DNA of 64,000 nt, taken from contig OW818684.1 of assembly GCA_942493135.1 (NCBI GenBank), forward strand, positions 2,232,001-2,296,000, written 5' to 3'. Position 1 is the stretch's first letter. Each line of letters opens with the position of its first letter. This DNA comes from Planctellipticum sp942493135 (GTDB lineage Bacteria > Planctomycetota > Planctomycetia > Planctomycetales > Planctomycetaceae). This document shows, piece by piece, positions 6,585-14,968 of the stretch. The notes below the pieces were generated by a model. That model had not been told where the DNA came from, did no database searches, and saw only the letters and a list, made by a program, of their open reading frames with translations. A program made the position numbers and the translations under genes.

Positions 6585-9543
6585 CGAACGGACTCGTCTG
6601 TTGTTGCTGCTGCTGGGGCTGTCCGTTCTGCGGCTGTCCGTTCTGAGGTTGATTCGGTTTCGGCTGGCGGGACTTGGGTTCTTTGAGCATTTTGTCGAGC
6701 TTCTTCTGGAGCTCATCGAGCGGAATACCGCGGACTTGCAGAACCTGCATGGAGGGGACTGTCGGACGGGCGGCATCGTCGAGGGAATCGATCATCTGAC
6801 CGATGTTTTCGAGCAATCCTTCCGTGGCCGAAACGACGAGCGTATTCGACAGCTCGTCGACGCCGATCGACAGCAAACCCTTGAACTTAACGGGCGACGG
6901 GGGCGCCTGGCTGTCTCCGGCTGCGGGCGGATCGTAGAGATAGGTCACGGTTCGTTCGACGGGGCGCTGGTCGTCTTTTTTCTGCTGGTTGGCGAGGGCC
7001 TTGTCATTCTCGCTGAGGAGGTCGCGGTAGACGTCCTTGATGGCGTCGGCGACGACCTTGGCTTTGCTGAAGCGGAGCGGGAAGATCTGCGTCTTCCGGA
7101 CTGCCATGCTGTCGGATTCCGCCGGGACGTCGAACGCTTCGATCAGCTCTTCGATGATCCGCATCTGGGCGGGGTCGGCCCCGGTGACGAGGATCGAATT
7201 CGAGTCGCTGTCGGGGATGAACTTCAGCGGTTTCTTCTTCGACAGCCGGCTCCGTTCCGCATCCTTGGCCGGCTCGGGTTCGTAGTACCAGAAACGGGAG
7301 CGGCCCGAGTCTTCGTTGTCCTTTTCTTCCTTGAAGAAGTCCTCGAGCCGCTGGGCCACGCCCCAGGCCCAGGTGCTTTTATTCTTCATCTGGAAGATGC
7401 GGTAGTCTTTGCGCGGCGGCGTCAGATCCTGCAGCAGGTCCTCAATCCGGTCCAGAGCGGCAGTGTCTTCTGACTGCAGCGACCAGCGACCGTTCGCATC
7501 CTGCAGGATCCGGATCGGGGCCGGCTCGGAGATCCGCGGGTTGCGCCGGGCTGGAAAACCGGGCGCTGCAGTCTCATTGCCCCCGGTGGCCGGAGGGGCG
7601 GACTCACGAGCCTCTTCAGCGGGTTCCGTGGCAGCCTCCGCCAGCAATTGGGACGGCGCGGCGCGGCGAACGGTGCTCTTGCTGAATCGGAACGAAGGGC
7701 TGCTCTCGGGCCGCGACGTCGGTCGGGCGCGAACTGGCGAGCCGGCGTCGGTCGAGGGTTCGGCCGGTTTCCGGGGCTCCGGCTTCTGCGGGGCGGGTTC
7801 GATGATCAGCGGATTGTTGCCCATGGCGGGCCAGAGTTCCCGCAAACGTTCGAGAACCTGCTGGCCGTCCTCGAGCGGAATCGAGTCGAGCCGACGCAGC
7901 CGCGAGCCGACTTGTTCGCCGACCGGAATCTCTCCCAGTTTCTGGAGCAGATTGGTGACTTCGGCCATTTCGATTTCGTTGGCCCAGATGAGCAGGCGAT
8001 TGTGTTCGACGTCGGCGTCGACGCGGAACCCCTGGCGCGGGTTGGCTTCTTCGCTGTTGCCGCCGCTCGATCCGAACGGGTCGTAGTAGAATGAGTAGCT
8101 GCGGCGATTGTTCTGCTTCTTTTCCCCGGCGCCCATCATGAATTCAATGGTTCCGGCGACGTATTCCGCCTCCAGCCGGCGGAGACGGACGACCTGGAAA
8201 TTGCGATCGGTGCCGTCCATCCGGTCGACGAGCTGCCGAATCGTCAGATGATCGGCGAGGGTTCCCTGGACGATGATCGCTTTGTTTTTTTTGTCGACTT
8301 TGACCTGGGTATTCGGGTCGAGCTGCCCCAGTTCCTGCAGGACTTCCGCGAATGCTTCGGGATCGATCGCGGAAAGGCGGTAGACCTGCATCCGGTTCGG
8401 GTTCTGCAGCAGGGACTGGTCGTTCTCGGAGGGGACATCGAGCGTCTTGACCGCCTGCGAAACGACTGCGATCAGGTTCGGCGGGCCGTTGGCGAGGATG
8501 CTGTTTTCGCGACGGTTGACGACCAGGTAGACCTTGGACGGCTGCGTCGGCCCGCCGGGCTTGCCGCCTCCCTGCTGCTGCATCTGCTGCATCTGTTGCA
8601 TCTGCTGCTGCATCTGCATCATCCGCCGGGGATCCATCGGCGAATTGTCATCCTTCTTGGGCTTTTCCTGGCCGAGCAGGTCCATCAGCATGGAGTAGGC
8701 GTCGTCGGCCCGGACGTGCTGGAGCTTGAATTCCTGGACCAACCGTTCCTGGCCGTTGTCGGACTGCTCCTGGCTGAGGAGCGAGGCGATTTCGCGGAGG
8801 TTGGCGACGGCGTCGATGGCCTCGATGCGATTGGTCGCTTTCAGGCCGACGAGTTTGCCGTAGGGGCTGAGCATCGGCTTGAGCTCTTCGACCGCCTGTT
8901 CCGCGATCAACCAGTCGAGTCGGAAGGAGACTTTGACGAATTCGTGGTCCTGGCGGGTGTCGAGTTCCTTGAGGTCGACGCGCGGCAGCAGTCCGGCGTC
9001 GAGCTTCTTGAGGTTGGCGACTGTGAGGACTTCGCCGTTGAGGAGGAGGGTGTAGCCGCGGTCGAGGAGGTGGCGGTTGAGGATGTCGCGGACTTCGTCG
9101 ACGGTGTAGCTGCGCTGGGTGCGGAGGTTGAGTTCGTCGCCGGGGAGCTCCTGCCAGTCGAGGCTGAGTCCGGCGAGGTCGGCGTACCATTCGAGGACGT
9201 CGAGCCATTTCTGGCCGACGAAGCTGAGCTGCACTTTGCCATCGGGACCGAGGGGCAGGACCAGGCGCTTGCCGCGGATTTCCGGCCGTTTCAGCGCCGA
9301 CCGATTGATGGGCGCGGGGGCGCCAGCGGCGGGTGGCTCACCCGGTTTGGGTTCGCCGGGCTTGGCGTCTCCCGGCTTGGCTTCGCCGGGATTGGGTTGG
9401 CCGGGCTGCCCCGGATTGGGCTGGCCCGGGACGGGTTGGCCGCCGGGTCCGCCCGCGCGTACGGGCTGCGCGCAGAGCGTCGCCGGTCCCATGCAGGCGA
9501 GAGCAATGACGAAGGCAAGGGAGGCAGATCTCTGAAGCGACAT
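6571..9543 (-). CDS. Multi-repeat secretin N-domain protein, no channel domain
   Basis: The 990-residue product has a signal peptide (LAFVIALACMGPATLCAQ), a Pro-Gly-rich linker with PGQPNPG/KPGEPKPG repeats to about residue 75, then about six repeats of the secretin N1/NolW-like beta-alpha-beta fold. Examples are FVKVSFRLDWLIAEQAVEEL, VYRLSAIDPEAFAEVLQEL with AIIVQGT, VVRLRRLEAEYVAGTIEF and IFPLRFSKAKVVADAI with TLVVSAT. A Gln-Met run interrupts the second repeat and the C-terminus is Gln-rich. The conserved beta-barrel of GspD/PilQ secretins is absent, so it probably forms a periplasmic ring or scaffold rather than a pore. Upstream is a Ser/Thr kinase gene on the same strand; apbE overlaps downstream. 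Confidence 0.82.
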   Translation of the reverse strand: MSLQRSASLAFVIALACMGPATLCAQPVRAGGPGGQPVPGQPNPGQPGQPNPGEAKPGDAKPGEPKPGEPPAAGAPAPINRSALKRPEIRGKRLVLPLGPDGKVQLSFVGQKWLDVLEWYADLAGLSLDWQELPGDELNLRTQRSYTVDEVRDILNRHLLDRGYTLLLNGEVLTVANLKKLDAGLLPRVDLKELDTRQDHEFVKVSFRLDWLIAEQAVEELKPMLSPYGKLVGLKATNRIEAIDAVANLREIASLLSQEQSDNGQERLVQEFKLQHVRADDAYSMLMDLLGQEKPKKDDNSPMDPRRMMQMQQQMQQMQQMQQQGGGKPGGPTQPSKVYLVVNRRENSILANGPPNLIAVVSQAVKTLDVPSENDQSLLQNPNRMQVYRLSAIDPEAFAEVLQELGQLDPNTQVKVDKKNKAIIVQGTLADHLTIRQLVDRMDGTDRNFQVVRLRRLEAEYVAGTIEFMMGAGEKKQNNRRSYSFYYDPFGSSGGNSEEANPRQGFRVDADVEHNRLLIWANEIEMAEVTNLLQKLGEIPVGEQVGSRLRRLDSIPLEDGQQVLERLRELWPAMGNNPLIIEPAPQKPEPRKPAEPSTDAGSPVRARPTSRPESSPSFRFSKSTVRRAAPSQLLAEAATEPAEEARESAPPATGGNETAAPGFPARRNPRISEPAPIRILQDANGRWSLQSEDTAALDRIEDLLQDLTPPRKDYRIFQMKNKSTWAWGVAQRLEDFFKEEKDNEDSGRSRFWYYEPEPAKDAERSRLSKKKPLKFIPDSDSNSILVTGADPAQMRIIEELIEAFDVPAESDSMAVRKTQIFPLRFSKAKVVADAIKDVYRDLLSENDKALANQQKKDDQRPVERTVTYLYDPPAAGDSQAPPSPVKFKGLLSIGVDELSNTLVVSATEGLLENIGQMIDSLDDAARPTVPSMQVLQVRGIPLDELQKKLDKMLKEPKSRQPKPNQPQNGQPQNGQPQQQQQQTSPFGDED

Positions 9544-9789
9544 CGGAGAGCGTCCGGCCGGTTGATTGGGGAGGGCCCAGGAGTGAGTACGCCTGTCGAG
9601 CGGCTGCCATTATTCCACTCTCCGAGTGGCCCCGACAAGGCGGATCTGCGGGGGGCGTTCCGAAAATGCGACAAACCCGCGGGAATTCACGGAGCGACCG
9701 GAACCGGCGGCGGCAGTCAGAATGTCTGCAAGATGAAGCCGCGGCGGGACTTGGAGCAGAATTGCCGGTCGTATCGTTACAGGGCGACA

Positions 9790-11451
9790 TTAGACGGACC
9801 GACCGAGCCGGCGCTGTCGGTAGTATTTTAGACCGGGGAGAAAGAAGCACAGACCCAGCACGAAGCCGAACAGCGTGATGCTGATGTCATAGGTGGGGTG
9901 CGCGTGCAGCAGCGCCATGACGAACGATGTGGCAAACAGAGCGGCCGACTGGATGTAGAACTTGCCCGACAGGATGCCGGCCTTGACCAGGAAGGTCTGG
10001 CCGGCGATCAAGGGGAGGACGGCCGAGAGAGTCAGTACGGGGAGATCGAGTGCCCATTCCAGTCCGAAGAGGAGCGTGCTGGCGATTGTGCTGCCGGCCC
10101 AGATATGGGCGATCTGGCGTTCGACGAACGTGATCGGTCCGGAGCGCCGCCGGAGCTCCCAGAAGATGGCGGCCCAGGTTCCGACGCCGAGGGACCACAA
10201 CGCCACATAGGGCCAGCGGGAGGCGATATCGCTCCACTGCATGGTGTTGGTGATCAGGCAGAGGGCGAAGACGACCGCGCTGTGCCACATCCAGAGCAGG
10301 CCCCAGTTTTCGAGGATCGAGGCGTGATGCGTTTCGCGGAACGCGCGAGTGATGATCTGCGAGAACTGCGACGACCGGGCGGCGATCGGTTCGTTCTGCA
10401 GGAAGGCCCGCAGATCGTCGGCCAGGGCATCCGCCGAGACGTAGCGGAGGTCGGCGGGTTTCTGCAGGCACTTGAGCGCGATCATTTCCAGGTCGGCGTC
10501 GGCCCGGGGATTGAGCATCCGGGGAGGAAGCGGTTCCTGCTCAAGGACGAGCAGGAGCGTGTCGACGGGAGTCGCGGCCTGGAATGGCGGACGTCCCGTC
10601 AGCATCGCGTACAGAATGGCGCCCAGGCTGTAGACATCGGAGACCGGACCGACGATTCCCCGCTGCCCGGCGGCCTGCTCGGGGGCCATGTAACCCGGCG
10701 TGCCGAGGATGGCTCCGCTGTTGGTGAGGCTTTCGCCGCCGCCGGCGGTGTCGATCCGCTTCGCCAGGCCGAAATCGGTCACGAAGCTGCGCCCGCTGCG
10801 ATCGATGAGGATATTGGACGGTTTCAGATCCCGATGGAGTACGCCGTGCCGGTGGGCCTCGGCGATGGCCCGGCAGACCGGCAGGAGAATTTCCGCGGCC
10901 TGTTGCGCGGGGAGCGGGCCTTCGGCCAGGCGCTGCGCCAGGGTGACGCCTTCGACGAGCTGCATGCTGAAGTAAGGTCGGCCGCGGTGCTCGCCGACTT
11001 CGTAGACGGGGACGATGTGCGGGTGCTGCAGCCGGGCCGCCGCTTCGGCTTCGGCGCGGAAGCGGGCGACGTCGTCGGGTGAGGCGAGATCGCCGCGGAG
11101 AATCATCTTCAGGGCGACGACGCGATTGAGGGTCTGCTGCCGGGCGCGATAGACGACGCCCATGCCCCCCCGGCCGAGTTCTTCGAGGAGCTCGTAGTCG
11201 CCAAAGTCAGGATCGCGCGGGAGATCGGCGCTCAGCTCCAGCCGGACCGGCCAAGGCTCGTCGGCGCGGGCGACGGTGCTGCCCAGGTCTTCTGCGACGA
11301 GCATCGTCGCCCAGAGGGAGCGGAGCTCGTCGGCCAGTTCCGGGTGCTGGCGGGCGGTCGCTTCGAAGTCGACGGGGCGGCCGGCGCGGGCCTCCTCCAG
11401 GAGCTGCTCCAGGATTTCGAAGAGGATCTCGTCGCGGTCAACGGCGGGCAC
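9790..11451 (-). CDS. Ser/Thr protein kinase with C-terminal membrane domain
   Basis: A complete Hanks-type kinase domain occupies about residues 85-350: ELGRGGMGVVYRA (93-103), invariant VALKMI lysine at 115, HRDLKPSN at 206, DFG at 226 and GTPGYMAPEQ. The first 80 residues form a helical region typical of planctomycetal kinases. The last 170 residues contain several hydrophobic helices (for example WGLLWMWHSAVVFALCLI and ALFATSFVMALLHA), so the kinase faces the cytoplasm and is anchored at its C-terminus; no extracellular sensor domain follows. The start is GTG at 11451 with GAAGG about 10 bases upstream. The leader carries three tandem 14-nt repeats (11465-11506). Confidence 0.92.
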   Translation of the reverse strand: MPAVDRDEILFEILEQLLEEARAGRPVDFEATARQHPELADELRSLWATMLVAEDLGSTVARADEPWPVRLELSADLPRDPDFGDYELLEELGRGGMGVVYRARQQTLNRVVALKMILRGDLASPDDVARFRAEAEAAARLQHPHIVPVYEVGEHRGRPYFSMQLVEGVTLAQRLAEGPLPAQQAAEILLPVCRAIAEAHRHGVLHRDLKPSNILIDRSGRSFVTDFGLAKRIDTAGGGESLTNSGAILGTPGYMAPEQAAGQRGIVGPVSDVYSLGAILYAMLTGRPPFQAATPVDTLLLVLEQEPLPPRMLNPRADADLEMIALKCLQKPADLRYVSADALADDLRAFLQNEPIAARSSQFSQIITRAFRETHHASILENWGLLWMWHSAVVFALCLITNTMQWSDIASRWPYVALWSLGVGTWAAIFWELRRRSGPITFVERQIAHIWAGSTIASTLLFGLEWALDLPVLTLSAVLPLIAGQTFLVKAGILSGKFYIQSAALFATSFVMALLHAHPTYDISITLFGFVLGLCFFLPGLKYYRQRRLGRSV

Positions 11452-11464
11452 GGGGGGAAACCTT

Positions 11465-11506
11465 CAAATGACAAACGCCAAATCACAAAACACCAATGAC
11501 CAACCC
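11465..11506. repeat. Three tandem 14-nt repeats in the kinase leader
   Basis: Units caaatgacaaacgc, caaatcacaaaaca and ccaatgaccaaccc follow one another without gaps. They form the 5' leader of the kinase message on the minus strand and are much more AT-rich than their surroundings. Confidence 0.65.
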
Positions 11507-11652
11507 CGCGGATTGTAGTCGGGGATGACCAGTGGGCGATATGGCCTGTCGGCGGGCGCGGGGGCATCCCTGAGAATCGGTCTCCGCGTACGATATTCGA
11601 CCCGGGAGGGGTCGTAGAGAATTCGAAGCGGGCGAGCGACGTTCGACGTTGT

Positions 11653-11779
11653 GCGACCCCTGCGGGGTCGAATGCGTGTTTGAATGCGTGCGCGAAATCG
11701 CGTCGTTTCCGGGGGGGTTCGTCGCTGCGCTCCTCAACCCCCGGCTACACTCTTTGACCCCTGCCGGGGTCACGGAGCG
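11653..11779. repeat. Composite palindromic repeat R1, copy A
   Basis: Members of R1 have a GACCCC...GGGGTC palindrome at each end and a central hairpin CCGGGGG...CCCCCGG around GTCGTCGCTGCGCTCCTC. Copy A has a longer, divergent left arm but keeps the central block and the right palindrome followed by ACGGAGCG. Other copies are at 16639, 17060 and 18103. Confidence 0.8.
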
Positions 11780-11830
11780 TGACTAACGGACGCTGCGTGT
11801 GCATCCCGGAAACTGCAACGGAGAATTCTC

Positions 11831-13036
11831 ATGGCGGTTTATCTGCTGGCGACGCTCGATACCAAGGGGGTCGAGCTGGATTTCGTCCGGAGCGAGTTGC
11901 GGCGGTGCGGGTTTTCTTCGGTCGTCGTGGATGCCGGGTGCCTGGGGGAGCCGGCGATTGCGCCCGACGTTTCGCGCGAGCTGGTGTTTGCCGCTGCGGG
12001 GATGACGCTGGCTGCCGTCCAGGAGCGGAATGACCGGGGCGAAGCGGTCACGCTCGCGGCGGCCGGGGCGGCGAATCTTGTGGCGGCGGCGTATGCGCGC
12101 GGTGACGTCGACGGCGTGCTGGGGATCGGGGGCTCGGCGGGGGCGACGATCGGCACGGCGGCAATGCGGGCGCTGCCGCTCGGCGTGCCGAAGGTGATGG
12201 TCAGCACGCTGGCTTCGGGGCAGACGCGGCCGTATGTCGGGGGCAAAGACATTTTCATGCTCAATGCGGTGGTGGACATCGCCGGGCTGAACCGGATCAG
12301 CCGGACGGTCCTCAGCGCGGCGGCGCGGGCGATGGCGGGGCTGCTCCATTTTCCCGGGCCCGCGCTGCCGGCAGGGGACCGGCCGCTGGTGGCAGCGACG
12401 ATGTTTGGCGTGACGACGCCGTGCGTCGACCGGGCCCGGCATCGGCTGGAGGAGGCCGGCTATGAAGTGCTAGTGTTCCATGCGACGGGGAACGGCGGCG
12501 AGGCGCTGGAAGGGCTGATTGCGGACGGGCTGATCGCCGGGGTGCTGGACATCACCACGACCGAGCTGGCGGACGAGCTGGTGGGGGGCGTGCTGTCGGC
12601 GGGGCCGGCGCGGCTGACGGCGGCGGGGAAGCGGGGGGTGCCGCAGGTGATTTCAGTGGGGGCGGTGGACATGGTGAACTTCGGCCCGCGGGCGACGGTG
12701 CCGGACAAGTTCCGCGACCGGCAGTTCTATCAGCACAATGCGACGGTGACGCTGATGCGGACGACCGCCGAGGAGAACCGGTTGCTCGGTGAGGAGATCG
12801 GCCGGAAGGCCGCGGCGGCAACGGGCCCGACGGCGATTCTGCTGCCCCTCAAGGGAGTCTCAGCCATTGACGCGGCGGGGAAGCCGTTTGACGATCCCGC
12901 GGCGCGGGAGGCGTTGTTTGCGGGGATCCGGGCGACGCATGGGGCGGTGCCGGTGGTGGAGCTGGAGCGGCATATTAATGAGGCGTTGTTTGCGGATGCG
13001 GCGGCGGAGCGGTTGTTGGGGATGATGGGGGAGTGA
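11831..13036 (+). CDS. Tm-1-like ATP-binding protein (UPF0261)
   Basis: The 401-residue product opens with VYLLATLDTKGVELDFVRSEL and contains the family blocks GIGGSAGATIGTAAM (about residue 98), KVMVSTLASGQTRPYVGGKDI and FGVTTPCV. It belongs to the family of the plant Tm-1 virus-resistance protein N-terminal domain and bacterial UPF0261 proteins. Structures of the family bind ATP, but no bacterial reaction is firmly established. Length is full. GGAGAA lies 9 bases before the ATG. It stands alone, just left of the lower-GC island, with repeat R1 upstream. Codon usage is GC-rich like the chromosomal genes, so it is probably not part of the island. Confidence 0.88.
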   Translation: MAVYLLATLDTKGVELDFVRSELRRCGFSSVVVDAGCLGEPAIAPDVSRELVFAAAGMTLAAVQERNDRGEAVTLAAAGAANLVAAAYARGDVDGVLGIGGSAGATIGTAAMRALPLGVPKVMVSTLASGQTRPYVGGKDIFMLNAVVDIAGLNRISRTVLSAAARAMAGLLHFPGPALPAGDRPLVAATMFGVTTPCVDRARHRLEEAGYEVLVFHATGNGGEALEGLIADGLIAGVLDITTTELADELVGGVLSAGPARLTAAGKRGVPQVISVGAVDMVNFGPRATVPDKFRDRQFYQHNATVTLMRTTAEENRLLGEEIGRKAAAATGPTAILLPLKGVSAIDAAGKPFDDPAAREALFAGIRATHGAVPVVELERHINEALFADAAAERLLGMMGE

Positions 13037-13150
13037 GGCCGTCAGCCAAGATTTCAGTGGTGCTGAAATCAAAAGCATTGCTGCCCCGAACACATACCAG
13101 CAGTGGCGACAGAAACTCAACAACGGGAACGCTACTTTGTCGCCCAAAGT

Positions 13151-14365
13151 CTATCGAGCTTCCTCTTCCAACTCCAAGACTCCATTGGCCTTTATATATT
13201 CTTTTAGCATCGGGTCCGTAAACGCATAGTTTCCAATCGACGGCTTAAACAAAATCTCCCTGTCTACGAGCGTCGCCATGTTCGTACTAAACTGGCTCTG
13301 CTCCTGAGCGATTGCCTTTGCGATGAAATCTAATGGCACTATCTTGTTGTCGTGCGTAGCCATCGCCTCGACAATCTTCTGGTACTTGCCGCCACCAGCC
13401 TTCTTTAGGAGCGATGCCAACTTGTTCTTTCGCACGTCTGTAACAATTTTTCGGATAGCCGCATCAAAATCCTCAATTGTTAGCACACCATCAGCGTCAA
13501 CAGACAGCATTTCGCTGCCAAGCAGATGAATTGGCTCTGGAAGCCCTACGGTCACCTCCCACGCCCGCTTGGCCATATCGGTAATCGTGACGCTATGCTG
13601 TGCATTTGAGAAGCCATCATTAAGAATCTCGGCTACCTCATCTGCGGCGAAGCGAGGCAAAGGAACGTCTCGGAATGTTCGAAGGATGGAAGCATGTTCG
13701 TCCTCCAGTTTCTGAACGGCACCTGTGATTCCAGCACAGACAAACGCAAAGTGCTTAACGCCTTCTCTGGCAAGTCGTTCGCTGGTTAGCTTGAAGAAGG
13801 ACGAAATCATCGAGTCCGGCTTGATGCGGTCAAGTTCATCGATGAATACCAAAACCCCATCTTTATTGGATTTCGCTGCTTCTGCTGCGACTTTCTTAAT
13901 CCGCGTCACAAACTCAGTTATTAGTGAATTCAGCGTGAGTGGCGCAGACTTGTCGCGACCCAACGTTCCGAATCCAGCAAGATCGATCTCGAGCTTGTAG
14001 TTAGATATAAATCGCTGAAAGGAGGACTCGAATTTTGTGAGGACTCCATTAGCAAGATCGAAAGCTGACTGCGTAGCATCAACATCGTGCCACACAGTGA
14101 CGAAATCATACTTTATTGCGCCGCGATCGATATTCAAGCGATCGGTTAGACGATTGTCGCCAGTTGTGGTCAGGTATACTTGAGTTAGCAGCGAAGACTT
14201 TCCGACGCCACGATCACCTGTGATGATTGAGTGCTTTGGATTCCCATTTTTCACCTGATAGACCGCGTCGATCATCTCAGTGACCGGCTCGACGCGACCG
14301 AAAAAGCGGTCGGGATCATCAACAGGCCGATTGGGGGTAAATGGATCGATGAAACGCGGCTTCAT
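13151..14365 (-). CDS. AAA+ ATPase with C-terminal winged helix
   Basis: This 404-residue protein has a Cdc6/Orc1-like AAA+ layout: FFGR start motif at residue 21, Walker A GDRGVGKSS (50-58, Lys56), Walker B VLVFIDELDR (171-180), a sensor-like FAFVCAGI block, and a C-terminal region (about 330-400) reading like a winged helix (VPLDFIAKAIAQEQSQFSTNMATLVDREIL). Such stand-alone ATPases act as molecular switches in mobile elements and defence islands, but no specific family is recognised. Base composition is visibly more AT-rich than the neighbouring genes, with long A/T tracts, suggesting transfer. The HNH-TPR gene lies upstream on the same strand, 603 bp away; partnership is inferred only from position and composition. 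Confidence 0.85.
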   Translation of the reverse strand: MKPRFIDPFTPNRPVDDPDRFFGRVEPVTEMIDAVYQVKNGNPKHSIITGDRGVGKSSLLTQVYLTTTGDNRLTDRLNIDRGAIKYDFVTVWHDVDATQSAFDLANGVLTKFESSFQRFISNYKLEIDLAGFGTLGRDKSAPLTLNSLITEFVTRIKKVAAEAAKSNKDGVLVFIDELDRIKPDSMISSFFKLTSERLAREGVKHFAFVCAGITGAVQKLEDEHASILRTFRDVPLPRFAADEVAEILNDGFSNAQHSVTITDMAKRAWEVTVGLPEPIHLLGSEMLSVDADGVLTIEDFDAAIRKIVTDVRKNKLASLLKKAGGGKYQKIVEAMATHDNKIVPLDFIAKAIAQEQSQFSTNMATLVDREILFKPSIGNYAFTDPMLKEYIKANGVLELEEEAR

Positions 14366-14968
14366 GGGCGTGACTCACGGTCGGCGATCGATTTGCACTT
14401 CTGCTCAATGAGCTGAGGACGAGTTTAGCAGACGACGTGGTGTTCGCAAGGTTAGTGACGCAAATTCGGGGCCGGCGGGCAGCGACTAGCAGTGATGTCT
14501 CGTCGACGGGGAAGAACTAAACGTCGGTCTCCGCCAGTCTGCTTTTCATCGACCTCGGGACGGTGGCAGCTGACTTTCGGCGCGGTAGCGGCGTCCGTAG
14601 GACTTCGCCCAACAGCCGCGGAGCTAGCGGTAACTCGAAAAAACGAAGGCTACGGCGACGTGAGTGACAAAGGATGAAACAGCCCCTGCCGAACTTTCGG
14701 TCGCCGTTGCTCTGTAGGCGACGAGAAAATGTCTTCCAGGTCCTTCAAGCACCGAGGCGGCGGCGTCCGAATCCCGCCGGTCCACATTTGAATTGCTTCA
14801 GACACCGGCTGCGGAAGCTCCGTCCCCCCAGTAATCCCTGCAGCGGTCAGCCTGGCGATCAGCGGGGCACGTGCGGAAGTTCAGAGAGAGCGGATGTGCG
14901 TACCCACTGTACTGCGAACGTCAATCAACTACGACGGTTGAACTCAGGAGAACTTCCGCTCCAGTCGA
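14366..14968. other. Gap inside the island, possible gene remnant
   Basis: About 600 bp separate the HNH-TPR gene from the ATPase gene. A minus-strand frame from roughly 14876 down to 14656 is open for about 70 codons and reads PQPVSEAIQMWTGGIRTPPP, but it follows a stop and has no usable start. It could be the end of a decayed gene. Nothing else was seen. Confidence 0.35.

Larger units (their letters stand above)
11452..11830. other. Intergenic region with tandem 14-mers and repeat R1 copy A
   Basis: Divergent gap between the kinase and the Tm-1-like gene. Three AT-rich 14-mers lie at 11465-11506, and a copy of the composite palindromic repeat R1 at 11653-11779. A further GACCC...GGGTC palindrome is near 11600. 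No gene is supported. GGAGAA at 11820 is the ribosome site of the next gene. Confidence 0.6.
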
